Source: Anaerolineales bacterium (GTDB lineage: Bacteria > Chloroflexota > Anaerolineae > Anaerolineales > Villigracilaceae). Taken from it: 41,072 nt of DNA. The notes beneath the pieces are model-generated. The model made no database searches. It had not been told where the DNA came from and saw only the letters and a list, made by a program, of their open reading frames with translations. Within the stretch, counting starts at the first letter, position 1. Each line of letters begins with the position of its first letter. Both the position numbers and the translations under genes were made by a program. The DNA lies in NCBI GenBank assembly GCA_016789365.1, contig JAEURH010000023.1, positions 1 to 41,072 on the forward strand. Reading direction: 5' to 3'. This document shows, piece after piece, positions 1-8,619 of the stretch.

Positions 1-1447
1 GCTCACCACCGGAAAGCATGGATACTTTTTTATACACATCTTCGCCACTGAATAAATATTTTCCAAGATAATCGCGAATTTGCCCTGGTAACCAATTCGG
101 CATAATCGAATCAATTTCTTCGAGCAAAGTTTTATTCGGGTCAAGACCTTCATGTGCTTGTGCAAAATAACCGATGTGTAAACTTGAGCCGAGAATCACT
201 TCACCAGCCAGAGGTTCTAATTGACCTAAAATCGTTTTCAAGAAAGTAGATTTCCCTGCCCCATTCGGACCAATCAATGCGGCACAATCTTGTCGTCTCA
301 ATTCAATATCAGGTGACTTGAATAAAAATTTGTCGGTGAAACCGACTTGTAAATCTTTTGTGCGAATGACCAAATCACCAGAGCGTTTTTCAGAGCCAAG
401 TCTCAAATGCAAATTCGGTAAAGTTCGCACAGGTGACTTTAACGCATTAATCCGCTTGCCTGCTTCTTCTACACTCATAATAGAAGTTGTGACAGAAATT
501 TCGTCTGCGGTTTCGCTCCATTTTTGATTCAACGCCGCTTCAAACCCAACTTGTTCAATGGCTTGAATTAAACGCGACAAACGTTTCAATCTGCCTTTTG
601 CTTGCAATACATTTTGTCCCGCAACATTTTTGCGGATGTATTCCATCTCTTTATTTAATTTTTCTTTTTCACTTTCAAACACTTCTTGTCTGCGAGCAAT
701 GCGCTCTTCACGTTGTTTTAAATAGGCTGTGTAATTTCCGTAATACGTTTCACTGGCACCGGGCAACATTTCAAAAATAATGTTACTTACTTTATCCAAG
801 AAATATCTATCATGCGAAACAATGACTGCCGCGCCTTCCCACTGATTCAAATATCCTTCAAGCCATTCAACAGCACGAATATCCAGATGATTCGTAGGTT
901 CGTCGAGCAGTAACAAATCTGGGTCAGAAAGTAAGAGGCGTGCTAAAAAGGCACGCGTGCGTTGTCCGCCAGATAAATGCTCCAAAGAAAGTTCATAATC
1001 CGCAGTATCAAATCCTAAACCTGTTAACACTTGCTTGATGCGCGTTTCATAGGTATATCCGCCAGCACGTTCAAAATCCTGTTGCAACTTTCCATATTCT
1101 TCCAGCACATCGTGATTCGTCGCCATCAATTCTTCGAGGCGATGCAATTCATTTTGCTGCTTGATTAAATTTTCGAAGACGGAATGACACGCATCCCAAA
1201 GCGTGCCTTCCATTTTGAAATCGGCTTCTTGCGATAAATATCCGCTTCGGACTCCCTTCGAGCGGGTGACTGTTCCTTTGGAACTTTCATCATCCCCAGC
1301 CAGGATTCGCAACAGCGTGGTCTTGCCCACGCCATTCGGACCGACAATGCCCAAGCGTGAACCTTTCTCAATCGAAAGAGTGAGGTTGGCGAAAATATCC
1401 GTCGCGCCGTATGATTTGGTGAGTGAGTTGGTGGTGATGAGTGTCAT
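1..1447 (-). CDS. ABC-F family ATP-binding protein (partial, C-terminus beyond window)
   Basis: ABC-F proteins are soluble twin-ATPase proteins that act on the ribosome (translation factors or antibiotic-resistance proteins) and have no membrane domain. The reading frame is open from an ATG at 1447 to the window edge, about 482 codons. The first ATPase domain has Walker A GPNGVGKTT (residues 36-44), the signature LSGGQ and Walker B LLLLDEPTNHLD. A charged linker (KQREERIARRQEVFESEKEK) follows, then a second Walker A GPNGAGKST near residue 395, and the sequence runs off just after the second signature MLSGGE at the window start. Two tandem ABC domains joined by a charged linker and no membrane segment is the ABC-F arrangement. 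The subfamily (Uup, EttA or resistance type) cannot be set from this part. The last 100 or so residues lie outside the window. Confidence 0.93.
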   Translation of the reverse strand, partial: MTLITTNSLTKSYGATDIFANLTLSIEKGSRLGIVGPNGVGKTTLLRILAGDDESSKGTVTRSKGVRSGYLSQEADFKMEGTLWDACHSVFENLIKQQNELHRLEELMATNHDVLEEYGKLQQDFERAGGYTYETRIKQVLTGLGFDTADYELSLEHLSGGQRTRAFLARLLLSDPDLLLLDEPTNHLDIRAVEWLEGYLNQWEGAAVIVSHDRYFLDKVSNIIFEMLPGASETYYGNYTAYLKQREERIARRQEVFESEKEKLNKEMEYIRKNVAGQNVLQAKGRLKRLSRLIQAIEQVGFEAALNQKWSETADEISVTTSIMSVEEAGKRINALKSPVRTLPNLHLRLGSEKRSGDLVIRTKDLQVGFTDKFLFKSPDIELRRQDCAALIGPNGAGKSTFLKTILGQLEPLAGEVILGSSLHIGYFAQAHEGLDPNKTLLEEIDSIMPNWLPGQIRDYLGKYLFSGEDVYKKVSMLSGGE

Positions 1448-1482
1448 AGTTAAAAATGCCCCCGAATTATAAAGCAGTATTT

Positions 1483-1514
1483 TTGCGTTAGTTGCGTAAC
1501 TTGCGTTAGTTGCG
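1483..1514. repeat. Tandem direct repeat, 18-bp period, two copies
   Basis: The 14-mer TTGCGTTAGTTGCG occurs at 1483-1496 and again at 1501-1514. The second copy supplies the -35 hexamer of the promoter described next, so the repeats could be an operator. The role is inferred. Confidence 0.55.
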
Positions 1515-1529
1515 GAAGTTGGCTATAAT
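1501..1529 (+). promoter_or_regulatory. Sigma-70-type promoter for a candidate small RNA
   Basis: A -35 TTGCGT (1501-1506), a 17-bp spacer and a perfect -10 TATAAT (1524-1529) predict a start near 1536. No plus-strand protein gene follows before the convergent DUF3800 gene, so the product would be a short untranslated RNA. Confidence 0.6.
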
Positions 1530-1535
1530 GTAATC

Positions 1536-1633
1536 ATTAATAAAACGGTTAGACCGTTTTACCCGCCCCAAACAATAAGGTAGCCAAGAGAGGCTGTCTT
1601 TCTCGAAAGAGAATAGTTTGGGGTGTTTTATTT
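1536..1633 (+). ncRNA. Candidate structured small RNA ending in an intrinsic terminator
   Basis: From the predicted start, the sequence holds a perfect 9-bp stem-loop (TAAAACGGT at 1541-1549 with ACCGTTTTA at 1553-1561). It continues with a domain closed by CCCCAAAC (1566-1573) and GTTTGGGG (1616-1623). Inside that domain are an AGCC/GGCT hairpin and a TCTC-GAAA-GAGA tetraloop hairpin. The closing stem is followed by TGTTTTATTT (1624-1633), so it doubles as a terminator. I do not recognise an RNA family. The promoter, multi-helix fold and terminator in under 110 bp support a real transcript. It could instead be only a bidirectional terminator between this spacer and the convergent gene, whose stop codon overlaps the T-tract. 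Confidence 0.45.
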
Positions 1634-2246
1634 AAGGGATTTTCCAATAATCTACAATTCGAGGGGAAATCATTTGAAAATGTTCTATTGAAATTTCCAT
1701 TGCCTGCAAACGAACTGCTCCAGCAATCATATCAGCCAATTGCAAACCATCTTCATTCTTTGAGTCAGCACCAATAATATTTTTGAATGGTCTGATTCTT
1801 TCTTCTCTTTTACATCTTTCAGAAAATTGAACTCGCAAATTCCTAGAGAACGAAGGTGTTGCACCATCTATGATTAGAACATCATTTGAGATATCTAATT
1901 CACTGGCTCGCATTGTTAATCTTACTAGCAATTCAATGGTTAATTGCTGTGGAGATAAATTGTCAAACATAAAACCAATCATGGATTTATCTAATACTGC
2001 AACTCGAACACGAAAAGGGATTTCTAATATATCTTTGAAAAAACGGTCTTTTTGGCTACTTGTGGTTTTATGATACTTAAACTCAAATATGGGAGATAAA
2101 TTCAAAGTCTTTCGCAAATTCACTAATGGAGTTAAAGAAACTCGTTCAGGCAGTTGAACCATTGCAATCACAAAATGACTAGAAGAACTTGCTTGTCCTT
2201 CCAGACCCGCATCTCCAGATTCATCAGTGAAAAAGTATTGAGTCAT
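1632..2246 (-). CDS. DUF3800 domain protein
   Basis: A 204-residue protein with the two hallmarks of the DUF3800 family. The N-terminal FTDESGDAG (residues 6-14) and the C-terminal DGLQLADMIAGAV both carry conserved acidic residues; the family is thought to have an RNase H-like fold and is common in defence islands and mobile DNA. Biochemical function is not established. It is divergent from the ATPase-nuclease gene and shares a roughly 120-bp AT-rich spacer with it, so the two may be co-regulated. Base composition is AT-rich like the next two genes and unlike the housekeeping genes around them. It appears intact, whereas its two neighbours carry in-frame stops. Confidence 0.85.
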   Translation of the reverse strand: MTQYFFTDESGDAGLEGQASSSSHFVIAMVQLPERVSLTPLVNLRKTLNLSPIFEFKYHKTTSSQKDRFFKDILEIPFRVRVAVLDKSMIGFMFDNLSPQQLTIELLVRLTMRASELDISNDVLIIDGATPSFSRNLRVQFSERCKREERIRPFKNIIGADSKNEDGLQLADMIAGAVRLQAMEISIEHFQMISPRIVDYWKIP

Positions 2247-2365
2247 AATAAATTATCCCAAGTCTTTTTAATCTAAAAGTTGATGAATTTTAACCTATTC
2301 ACGATTTTATTTTGGCTTATAATAATCGCACACTTGTTCCATTAACGCCTAAATGCGAGGAAAAG

Positions 2366-4900
2366 ATGGCTAAACAAAATCCTATATTCACAACAATTGG
2401 AAAGAAAACTAATGAAATTCCTGTTGAAATTAGCTATAAAATCTTAGAGTTATTTTCGGGCGGTTTATATTCAAGCCCCACTAAAGCAATAGAGGAATTA
2501 GTAGCAAATTCATTTGATGCGTTTGCTAGTTGGGTGCATGTTCTTATTTCACAAGACATAGATTCTGAAAATGCTATCATTGCAGTAGTAGATGATGGTG
2601 ATAGTATGGATATTGATGGATTAAAAGCATTATGGAAAATAGGAGAGAGTGCTAAAGCGGACGAGCAGAAGATAGACAAAAATAAAAGGTTGCCAATTGG
2701 GAAATTTGGAATTGGTAAATTAGCAACTTGGGTACTTTCGAGAGAGTTAACTCATATCTGCAAGCAGAAAAATAAATATCTTGCAGTTACTATGTTTTAT
2801 TCAAATTTAGATAATAACAAAACAGCAGAAAATTCAAAGTTGAATCTTGACGTAAGAAATTTAAGTAAAGACGAAGCTAAGGAGGCCTTAAAAACTTTAG
2901 CAACAATGAACTTTGACTTAAATATATTATTTAACAATAATGTCGATTCTTGGACAGTTTCTATACTGAGCAATTTGAAACCAATGGTTAAGGATTTAAA
3001 ACCGGGTAGGCTTGAATGGGTCTTATCAACTGCTATGCCACTTACGCCAGATTTTAAGTCTTATTTAAACAATAAAGAAATTAAGCCTATTAAATTAGAT
3101 ACGAAGCCAATTAATAAACTAATTATTGGAAAAAATGACAAAGTTGCTGACAATTTAGGCTTCATTTCCGACAAAAATGACATGCTACCTGACGAAGAGA
3201 AATTTGGTGTAACTCTCCCAACATTAGGGAGAATAACCGGATTTGTATAAATATATGAAAATACCTTGACAGGGGGGAAATCAGCGGAATGGGGAAGAAG
3301 TCATGGTTTCTTTGTTATGGTTATGAATAGATTAATAAATATGCATGATGAATTATTTGGTGTTCATCCACTTTCGCATAAAACTTTTAACAGATTTAGA
3401 CTAGTTGTTCATTGTAATGGTTTGAATAAATTCTTACTTTCAAGTCGAGAAGGTGTTGCTGAAAAGGACGCCACCAACGAATTAAAGAAATACTTAACTG
3501 CAAAGTTTTATGAAGCTGGAAGTTGGTATGAAAAATGGATTATAGAAGAGTCGGATAAAAAATTACTTTCTATACGGCTTGGAAAAATACCCCAAGGTTT
3601 TCTTAAACGTCCTATAGTTGAAATGGTAACAAAAGCTATACAAGGTCAAATACCTTTTCCACGTTTAACAAGAATTCCTACAGGACTAACTAAAGAAGAA
3701 AATCAACAATTTGTTGAAAAGTTAGTAGACGCTACTGCAATAGACTCTGAAAAAGAATTCGTAAAAGACATTGTATTTGAAGCATTGGGTATTGAGTCCC
3801 CAATAGCTATGTTTGATGCAGTAAACAACAATATAGTTATTAATAGTCTTCACCCATTTTATGTTAATTATCAGGATTATTTCAAGAATCAAGAGCCTCT
3901 TCAAATTTGGGGAGTAGCTGAAATTCTTACTGAGGCACATCTCTATAGCATTGACATGCACTCTGAAGATATTAATGAAATTCTCTCAAAAAAAGATAAT
4001 TTTCTTCGAGAACTTGTTTATTCATCTGATCGCCTTAGTGCTCCATTGGTTGCACAAATGCTACGGGAATCTGCTAGTGATGAGGGTGCGCTAGAAAAAG
4101 CTTTAGCCAAAGGTTTTCGAAGTTTAGGGTTTGATGTAGTGCCTTTAGGACTAGCTGGAAAACCTGATGGATTAGCCACTGCCAATTTAGGTTTTCGCCA
4201 AGATGTTCAAGGTGTAGCAAAATACTCAATTACATATGATGCTAAAAGCACAAAGAATGACCGCGTACAAACGGGTAATGTAAATATTTCAGGAATAGCC
4301 CGACATCGGCAAGACTATAAGGCTGATTTTTCTGTAGTGATTGGTAAGCAATTTTCTGATAAAAAAGAAGAAAACTCTGCTGTAATCAAGGAAGCTAGAA
4401 TGCAAGGAAAAATAACTCTTATTGAAGTTGAAGATTTCGCATTACTAGTTGAAACAGCATCTACAAAACGATTAGGTCTGCACAAACTAAGAGGTCTTTT
4501 TGAAAATTGTTGTTCACCTTCTGAAAGTCGAAAATGGATTTTGGATTTTGTAAATGAAAGCGTATCTGTTCCTCCAATTTCAGAGATCTTACATGTAATA
4601 TACAAAATGCAATCTACCACAAAAGAATCTGTACAAATTGCTGATATTAAATGGCAAGATGACAAACTTAAACCACTAGGAAAAAAAGAAATCCTTGAAT
4701 GGCTTCAATCAATTTCTTCGTTAGTGCCTGAATATATAAGTATTCAATCTGGGGATGTTGTAGAGTTACAGACCCATCCTGATAAAGTTTTAGAGGCAAT
4801 TGGAAACGCTTTGAAACAAGAAACTCCATCTACAACAAGTAAAGCTTTACTGAAAAGTATCGAAAATTCTGAAAAAAAGAATAAGATTAAAAAGAAATAA
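2366..4900 (+). pseudogene. MORC-like GHKL ATPase fused to PD-(D/E)XK nuclease, interrupted by one in-frame TAA
   Basis: A single 845-codon frame from ATG 2366 (good Shine-Dalgarno GAGG upstream) to 4900, broken only by TAA at 3248-3250 (codon 295). Before the stop are GHKL ATPase motifs: N-box ELVANSFDA (residues 44-52), DDGDSMD (76-82) and GKFGIGKLA (112-120). After it the same frame continues with TLTGGKSAEWGRSHGFFV, as expected for the next strand of the ATPase/S5-like region, so the two parts were one gene. The C-terminal part has a nuclease-like arrangement: GFRSLGFDV, then KPDG (Asp601), then YDAK (Asp625, Lys627), matching PD-(D/E)XK. GHKL ATPases of the MORC/MutL type are known from restriction-modification loci, and a DNA methyltransferase follows at once. 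Usual reading: nonsense-mutated restriction ATPase/nuclease. Readthrough or a sequence error are alternatives. Confidence 0.75.
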
Positions 4901-4901
4901 A

Positions 4902-6275
4902 ATGACACAAAAAACTATTAGAAATCTTAGTAAAAGGGGTCATAAAACAGTAAAACAGTTACCGAAGGCTCCTGAACAAGGAGCCTCTTATTGGATAGAT
5001 TCCCCAAATGGCAAACGCGAGTTTACTCATCCGCTGTTTAAGTTCCCTGCCAAATTTCATCCCCCAATCGTCAGATGGGCAATAGATACTTTTTATGAAG
5101 ACGGCGTAATTCTTGACCCCTTTATGGGGAGTGGAACAGTTCAAGTAGAAGCACTAGCAAAAGGAATAGATTCAATTGGAATTGATGTTGATCCAATAGC
5201 AATTTATATTAGCAAAGTAAAGTCTACACCTATAGAGCCTGAAACTTTAAAAAAAGAGTTTGAGGTATTAAAAAGAGCCTTATCAAATAAAATCGAGTTA
5301 CATTCTAAAGTAGAAAAAATAGAAGGAGGGGATATAAGTGTTAGGAAATTTAATGTAGAAAAAAACAGATTGCCAATTCCGCCTATACCTAATATTCCGC
5401 ATTGGTTTAGATTGTATGTAATTATTGATTTAGCACAGATATTAAAAACTATAGACTCCGTAAAAATAAGAAACAAATCACGTGATTTTTTCAAAGCTTG
5501 TTTTGCTTCTATTATTCGACGTGTCTCTAATGCAGAACCTGGTACTGTATCCGGGCTAGAGGTAACCTCTATTCAATCTAAAAAAAATAAAACAAGAAAA
5601 ATAAGTGTTTATAAAACTTTTTTCTCTAAAGTTGAATCTGAAATCCAAAACATGGCAGAACTTTGGAAAGCTTCTAAAAAATCCGCTGACAATGTTTCTG
5701 TAAATATATTTTCAGGCAATGTGAACGATATTCTTAAAAAGAAGAAATCTTTTGAAGATGTTTCTTTAATTATTACCTCACCACCTTACTGCCGTGCTGT
5801 TGAGTATAGTCGTAGGCATTATTTAGAGATGTATTGGCTTAAGTTTGTTAAAAGCCAAGATGAGCAAGTTTCATTAACACATACCTATATTGGCAGAAAA
5901 TTAGTTCGTCGCTTAGATTGGGATTAACAAGTTGTATTTAATATTCCTGAATTAGATAAGACAATTAAGAAAATTGAAAAAATAAATAAAGTTAATGGAC
6001 GAACTGTTCGCCATTATTTTTATGCGATGGATAAGTTTTTTAAATTATTGGCACAAGCAACACCAAATTTATCAAAAGCTATTTTTGTAGTTGGTGATTC
6101 TGTATGTTGTGGAATACCTGTAAAAACTGCAGACTTTATTTCAAAATTAGCCTCTAAAAACTTTAAGTTTGAAAAAAATTTCTCGTATGCTATTCAACAT
6201 CATCATATGAAATATGGGTTATGGAATGGTGATGGGATTAAGAAAGAGCATGTATTAATTCTTAGTAAAAAGTAA
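4902..6275 (+). pseudogene. DNA methyltransferase (SPPY type) interrupted by one in-frame TAA
   Basis: One base separates it from the upstream ATPase-nuclease, so both belong to one transcript. A 458-codon frame runs from ATG 4902 to TAA 6275 with a single internal TAA at 5925-5927 (codon 342). S-adenosylmethionine binding motif I is LDPFMGSGT (residues 71-79) and catalytic motif IV is SPPY (293-296). SPPY is typical of N4-cytosine and related amino-methyltransferases. The order is motif I then motif IV, with about 215 residues between that could hold target recognition. After the stop the same frame continues VVFNIPELDKTIKKIEKIN to a plausible C-terminus ending HVLILSKK. The truncated product keeps both motifs but loses about 115 residues. 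It was likely the modification partner of the upstream nuclease. It ends one base before the convergent proC stop codon. Confidence 0.78.
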
Positions 6276-6276
6276 T

Positions 6277-7119
6277 TTACTTCTCCTCCTCCACATCCAC
6301 ATGACCCGGCTTTTCCTTCCCCAACTCCAGTGACCTTTGATATGCCGCCCAAACCGCACGTGAAATGGCAGTGCGAAAACCTGCTTTCTCTAAATAATAC
6401 AACGCCTCAGCAGATGTCCCGCCCGGCGAAGTGACTTGATTTCTCAAAGTAGCAGGATGTCTACTTTGTCCTTGATAAAACGAAGCCGAGCCTTTAATGG
6501 TTTGCAAAACCAATTGTTCTGCAATTCTTCTTGGAAAACCCATGTGCACACCAGCATCAATCAAGGCTTCGGTGAAAAGAAAAACATAAGCAGGTCCTGA
6601 GCCTGATAATGCTGTTGCCATATCCAAATACGATTCATCTTCTACAAAAACTTCTTCACCTAATGCGCCGAGAATCGCACGAGTCATTTCTTGCTGTTCT
6701 TTCGTCACTTCTTTGGATGAAGTCCAAACTGTAATCCCTTCGCCAATTTGACCAGGTGTATTCGGCATCGAACGAACAATGGCTTTATGTTTGAGTCCAG
6801 TACTTATTTTTTTGATATTCGCGCCAGCAATAATAGAAAGAACCAAAGCATCCGAACGAATCCCTTTCAGTCCTTTCATCACTTCGGTTAATCTTTGCGG
6901 TTTGACAGATAACACAACTACATCCGCGCCATGAATTGCAGATGAATTATCGGTTGTGGTTTTAATTCCATATTTTTTATTTAATTCATTCATCCGTTCG
7001 TCACGCGGACCAGACGCAATAATGTTTTTCGCGTCCGCAAGTTTTTTGCGTAGCAAACCTGTGATCATCGCTTCTGCCATCACGCCTGGTCCGATAAATG
7101 CAATTTTCTTTTTTAACAT
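6277..7119 (-). CDS. proC: Pyrroline-5-carboxylate reductase
   Basis: Catalyses the last step of proline synthesis, NAD(P)H-dependent reduction of 1-pyrroline-5-carboxylate, in the cytoplasm. The 280 residues match the family length. The Rossmann motif FIGPGVMAEAM is at residues 8-18, SVKPQ at 71-75, SMPNTP at 117-122, and the C-terminal signature runs LSGSGPAYVF (171-180) to QVTSPGGTSAEAL (228-240). ATG 7119 is chosen because GGAG lies six bases upstream; an in-frame ATG at 7137 has no such site. The gene follows ruvA on the same strand, separated by a palindromic repeat. Its 3' end abuts the defence island with one base between stop codons, so no terminator of its own remains there. Confidence 0.97.
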   Translation of the reverse strand: MLKKKIAFIGPGVMAEAMITGLLRKKLADAKNIIASGPRDERMNELNKKYGIKTTTDNSSAIHGADVVVLSVKPQRLTEVMKGLKGIRSDALVLSIIAGANIKKISTGLKHKAIVRSMPNTPGQIGEGITVWTSSKEVTKEQQEMTRAILGALGEEVFVEDESYLDMATALSGSGPAYVFLFTEALIDAGVHMGFPRRIAEQLVLQTIKGSASFYQGQSRHPATLRNQVTSPGGTSAEALYYLEKAGFRTAISRAVWAAYQRSLELGKEKPGHVDVEEEK

Positions 7120-7137
7120 ATTGTCTCCATATAACAA

Positions 7138-7166
7138 TGTAGGGGCGAGGTCACCTCGCCCCTACA
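7138..7166. repeat. Palindromic repeat (GGGGCGAGG type)
   Basis: A perfect inverted repeat between ruvA and proC: TGTAGGGGCGAGG (7138-7150), a 3-base loop, CCTCGCCCCTACA (7154-7166). A related imperfect copy lies at 33713-33738. It could act as a REP-like mRNA 3'-end or processing element. There is no long T-tract. Confidence 0.8.
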
Positions 7167-7187
7167 TAAAATTTAACAAAGAAATAA

Positions 7188-7763
7188 TTATTGGAAATAT
7201 CCCAAAGTCAATCGCAATCTTTCTTCTACATCGGTTGGTGCATCTTTTGGCAAAGATTGTATCGCTGCTTGTGCTTCCACGACGGAATAGCCCAAGGCAG
7301 TCAATGCCGCCAACACTTCACTGTCATAATCTGCTAGTGCTCCAAGTTTTGAAAGTGCATCGGTTGGTTTCAATTTATCTTTCAAATGCAACGCCATTTT
7401 TTGGGCAGTCTTTTTTCCCACACCTGGCACTTTGCTTAATAAGTCGCCTTCGTCTGCAAAAATGGCTCGTTGAATTGCATCTAACGTCATAGATGATAAA
7501 ACAGATAACGCTACTTTCGGTCCGACTCCATCCACGCCGAGTAATGTGTTGAATAAATCTTTATCCGCCTGTGACTCAAATCCATACAACGTCAACGCAT
7601 CTTCCCTGACCTGTAAATGGGTGAACAAAAACAGCATTTCTCCTGCCTTAGACCTTGTACGCAGTGGCGCAGGGACGAAGACTCTTAATCCCACACCACC
7701 AACTTCAATGATGAGGGCATTGTCTTCGATATGAGATATTTGTCCTTGTAAGGTTGCAATCAT
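7188..7763 (-). CDS. ruvA: Holliday junction branch migration protein RuvA
   Basis: DNA-binding subunit of the RuvAB branch-migration motor in recombinational repair. It has 191 residues, the usual size. The N-terminal OB-fold begins MIATLQGQISHIEDN; the two helix-hairpin-helix motifs are GVDGVGPKVALSVLS (near residue 75) and VPGVGKKTAQKMAL (near 115). The C-terminal RuvB-binding three-helix domain, with DYDSEVLAALTALGYS and a final YFQ, is intact. ruvB and ruvC are not in the window. A promoter overlapping the end of map (TTGTAA/TATAAT) predicts a transcript starting about two bases before the ATG, so this mRNA may be leaderless; no Shine-Dalgarno site is visible. Confidence 0.96.
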   Translation of the reverse strand: MIATLQGQISHIEDNALIIEVGGVGLRVFVPAPLRTRSKAGEMLFLFTHLQVREDALTLYGFESQADKDLFNTLLGVDGVGPKVALSVLSSMTLDAIQRAIFADEGDLLSKVPGVGKKTAQKMALHLKDKLKPTDALSKLGALADYDSEVLAALTALGYSVVEAQAAIQSLPKDAPTDVEERLRLTLGYFQ

Positions 7764-7771
7764 ATATATTG

Positions 7772-7801
7772 ATTATATTTCATTCTTGGGGCTTGTTACA
7801 A
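7772..7801 (-). promoter_or_regulatory. Promoter of ruvA (possible leaderless transcript)
   Basis: On the minus strand, -35 TTGTAA (7801-7796, overlapping the map stop codon), an 18-bp spacer and -10 TATAAT (7777-7772). The expected start near 7765 is two bases upstream of the ruvA ATG. Confidence 0.5.
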
Positions 7802-8539
7802 AGTCAAAATAATCGGCTCATTCTTTGTGACAATAATCGTATGCTCGAATTGTGCGGCGATGGTTTTATCTGCTGTTTGTAAAGACCAGCCATCTTTCTT
7901 TTCCACCACGCGACCTTTGCCGGTGGTAAGAAAAGGTTCAATAGCAAGAACCAAGCCTTCGTTAAGTGTGCGGCGGTCTGATGGGTTATGAAAATTATGA
8001 ATGTTCGATGGCTCATCATGTAATTTGCGCCCAATGCCATGACCCGTCAAATCATAAATGACACCATAGCCTTTGCGAGTTGCTTCATCTTGAATCGTTT
8101 TTCCAATTGAATTTAATAACGCGCCTGCTTTAGCGGCATGAACGGCTTTATTCAATGCTGATTTTGTTGCATCCAAAAGTTTTTCAAGTTCAGGAATTCT
8201 TTTTGCAACAATCATCGAAGCACCTGTATCTGCAAAATAACCATCGAGCTCAGCCGATACATCAATATTAATTAACTCGCCTTCTTTCAAAACATAATCA
8301 TTCGGAATGCCATGCGCAATGACGGGCGAAATGCTAATGCAGGTTGCGCCGGGAAAATCATACATGGCTTGCGGCGCAGACTTAGCACCTTCTTTTTCAA
8401 GAAATTCTTTGCCGATGTTATCCAACTCGGCAGTGGTGATGCCGGGCTGTGCATGTTTCATCATTTTTTTCAATGCGCCTGCCACCACACGCCCTGCGGC
8501 TTTTAGATATTTAATATCAACTTCTGATTCTGCTGTCAT
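7796..8539 (-). CDS. map: Type I methionine aminopeptidase
   Basis: Removes the initiator methionine from nascent proteins. The 247-residue pita-bread fold is complete. By alignment of motifs to the E. coli enzyme, the metal ligands are Asp93 (NIDVS), Asp104 (FADTGAS), His167 (TGHGIG), Glu201 (LAIEPF) and Glu232 (FEHT). His76 (AHGIP) and His174 (LHDEPSN) are the substrate-binding histidines. There is no N-terminal zinc-finger extension, as expected for bacterial type Ia. It lies just upstream of ruvA in the same direction. The start ATG is followed by a short polar stretch typical of the family; a palindromic repeat lies directly upstream of the gene. Confidence 0.97.
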   Translation of the reverse strand: MTAESEVDIKYLKAAGRVVAGALKKMMKHAQPGITTAELDNIGKEFLEKEGAKSAPQAMYDFPGATCISISPVIAHGIPNDYVLKEGELINIDVSAELDGYFADTGASMIVAKRIPELEKLLDATKSALNKAVHAAKAGALLNSIGKTIQDEATRKGYGVIYDLTGHGIGRKLHDEPSNIHNFHNPSDRRTLNEGLVLAIEPFLTTGKGRVVEKKDGWSLQTADKTIAAQFEHTIIVTKNEPIILTL

Positions 8540-8553
8540 TGTTTTTATCCGGG

Positions 8554-8607
8554 ATGCGTCGCACTGAAAGATTTAAGATTCGTTTTCATTTATGATGTGC
8601 GACGCAT
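8554..8607. repeat. Inverted repeat, GTGCGACGCA family
   Basis: ATGCGTCGCAC (8554-8564) pairs with GTGCGACGCAT (8597-8607), separated by about 32 bp that include AAGATTCGTTT-like sequence. The copy at 15262-15344 has the same arms and an AAAGATTCGTTT core, so this is a dispersed element. It fills most of the 80-bp spacer upstream of map. Confidence 0.75.
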
Positions 8608-8619
8608 TCTTCATATAAA

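Noticed and set aside
3248-3250. Selenocysteine or pyrrolysine recoding at the internal stop
   Set aside because: Both internal stops are TAA, not TGA or TAG, and no recoding element is seen nearby.
4315-4665. Minus-strand 116-codon frame inside the nuclease gene
   Set aside because: Lies wholly inside the strongly supported nuclease domain and has no ribosome site or recognisable motif.
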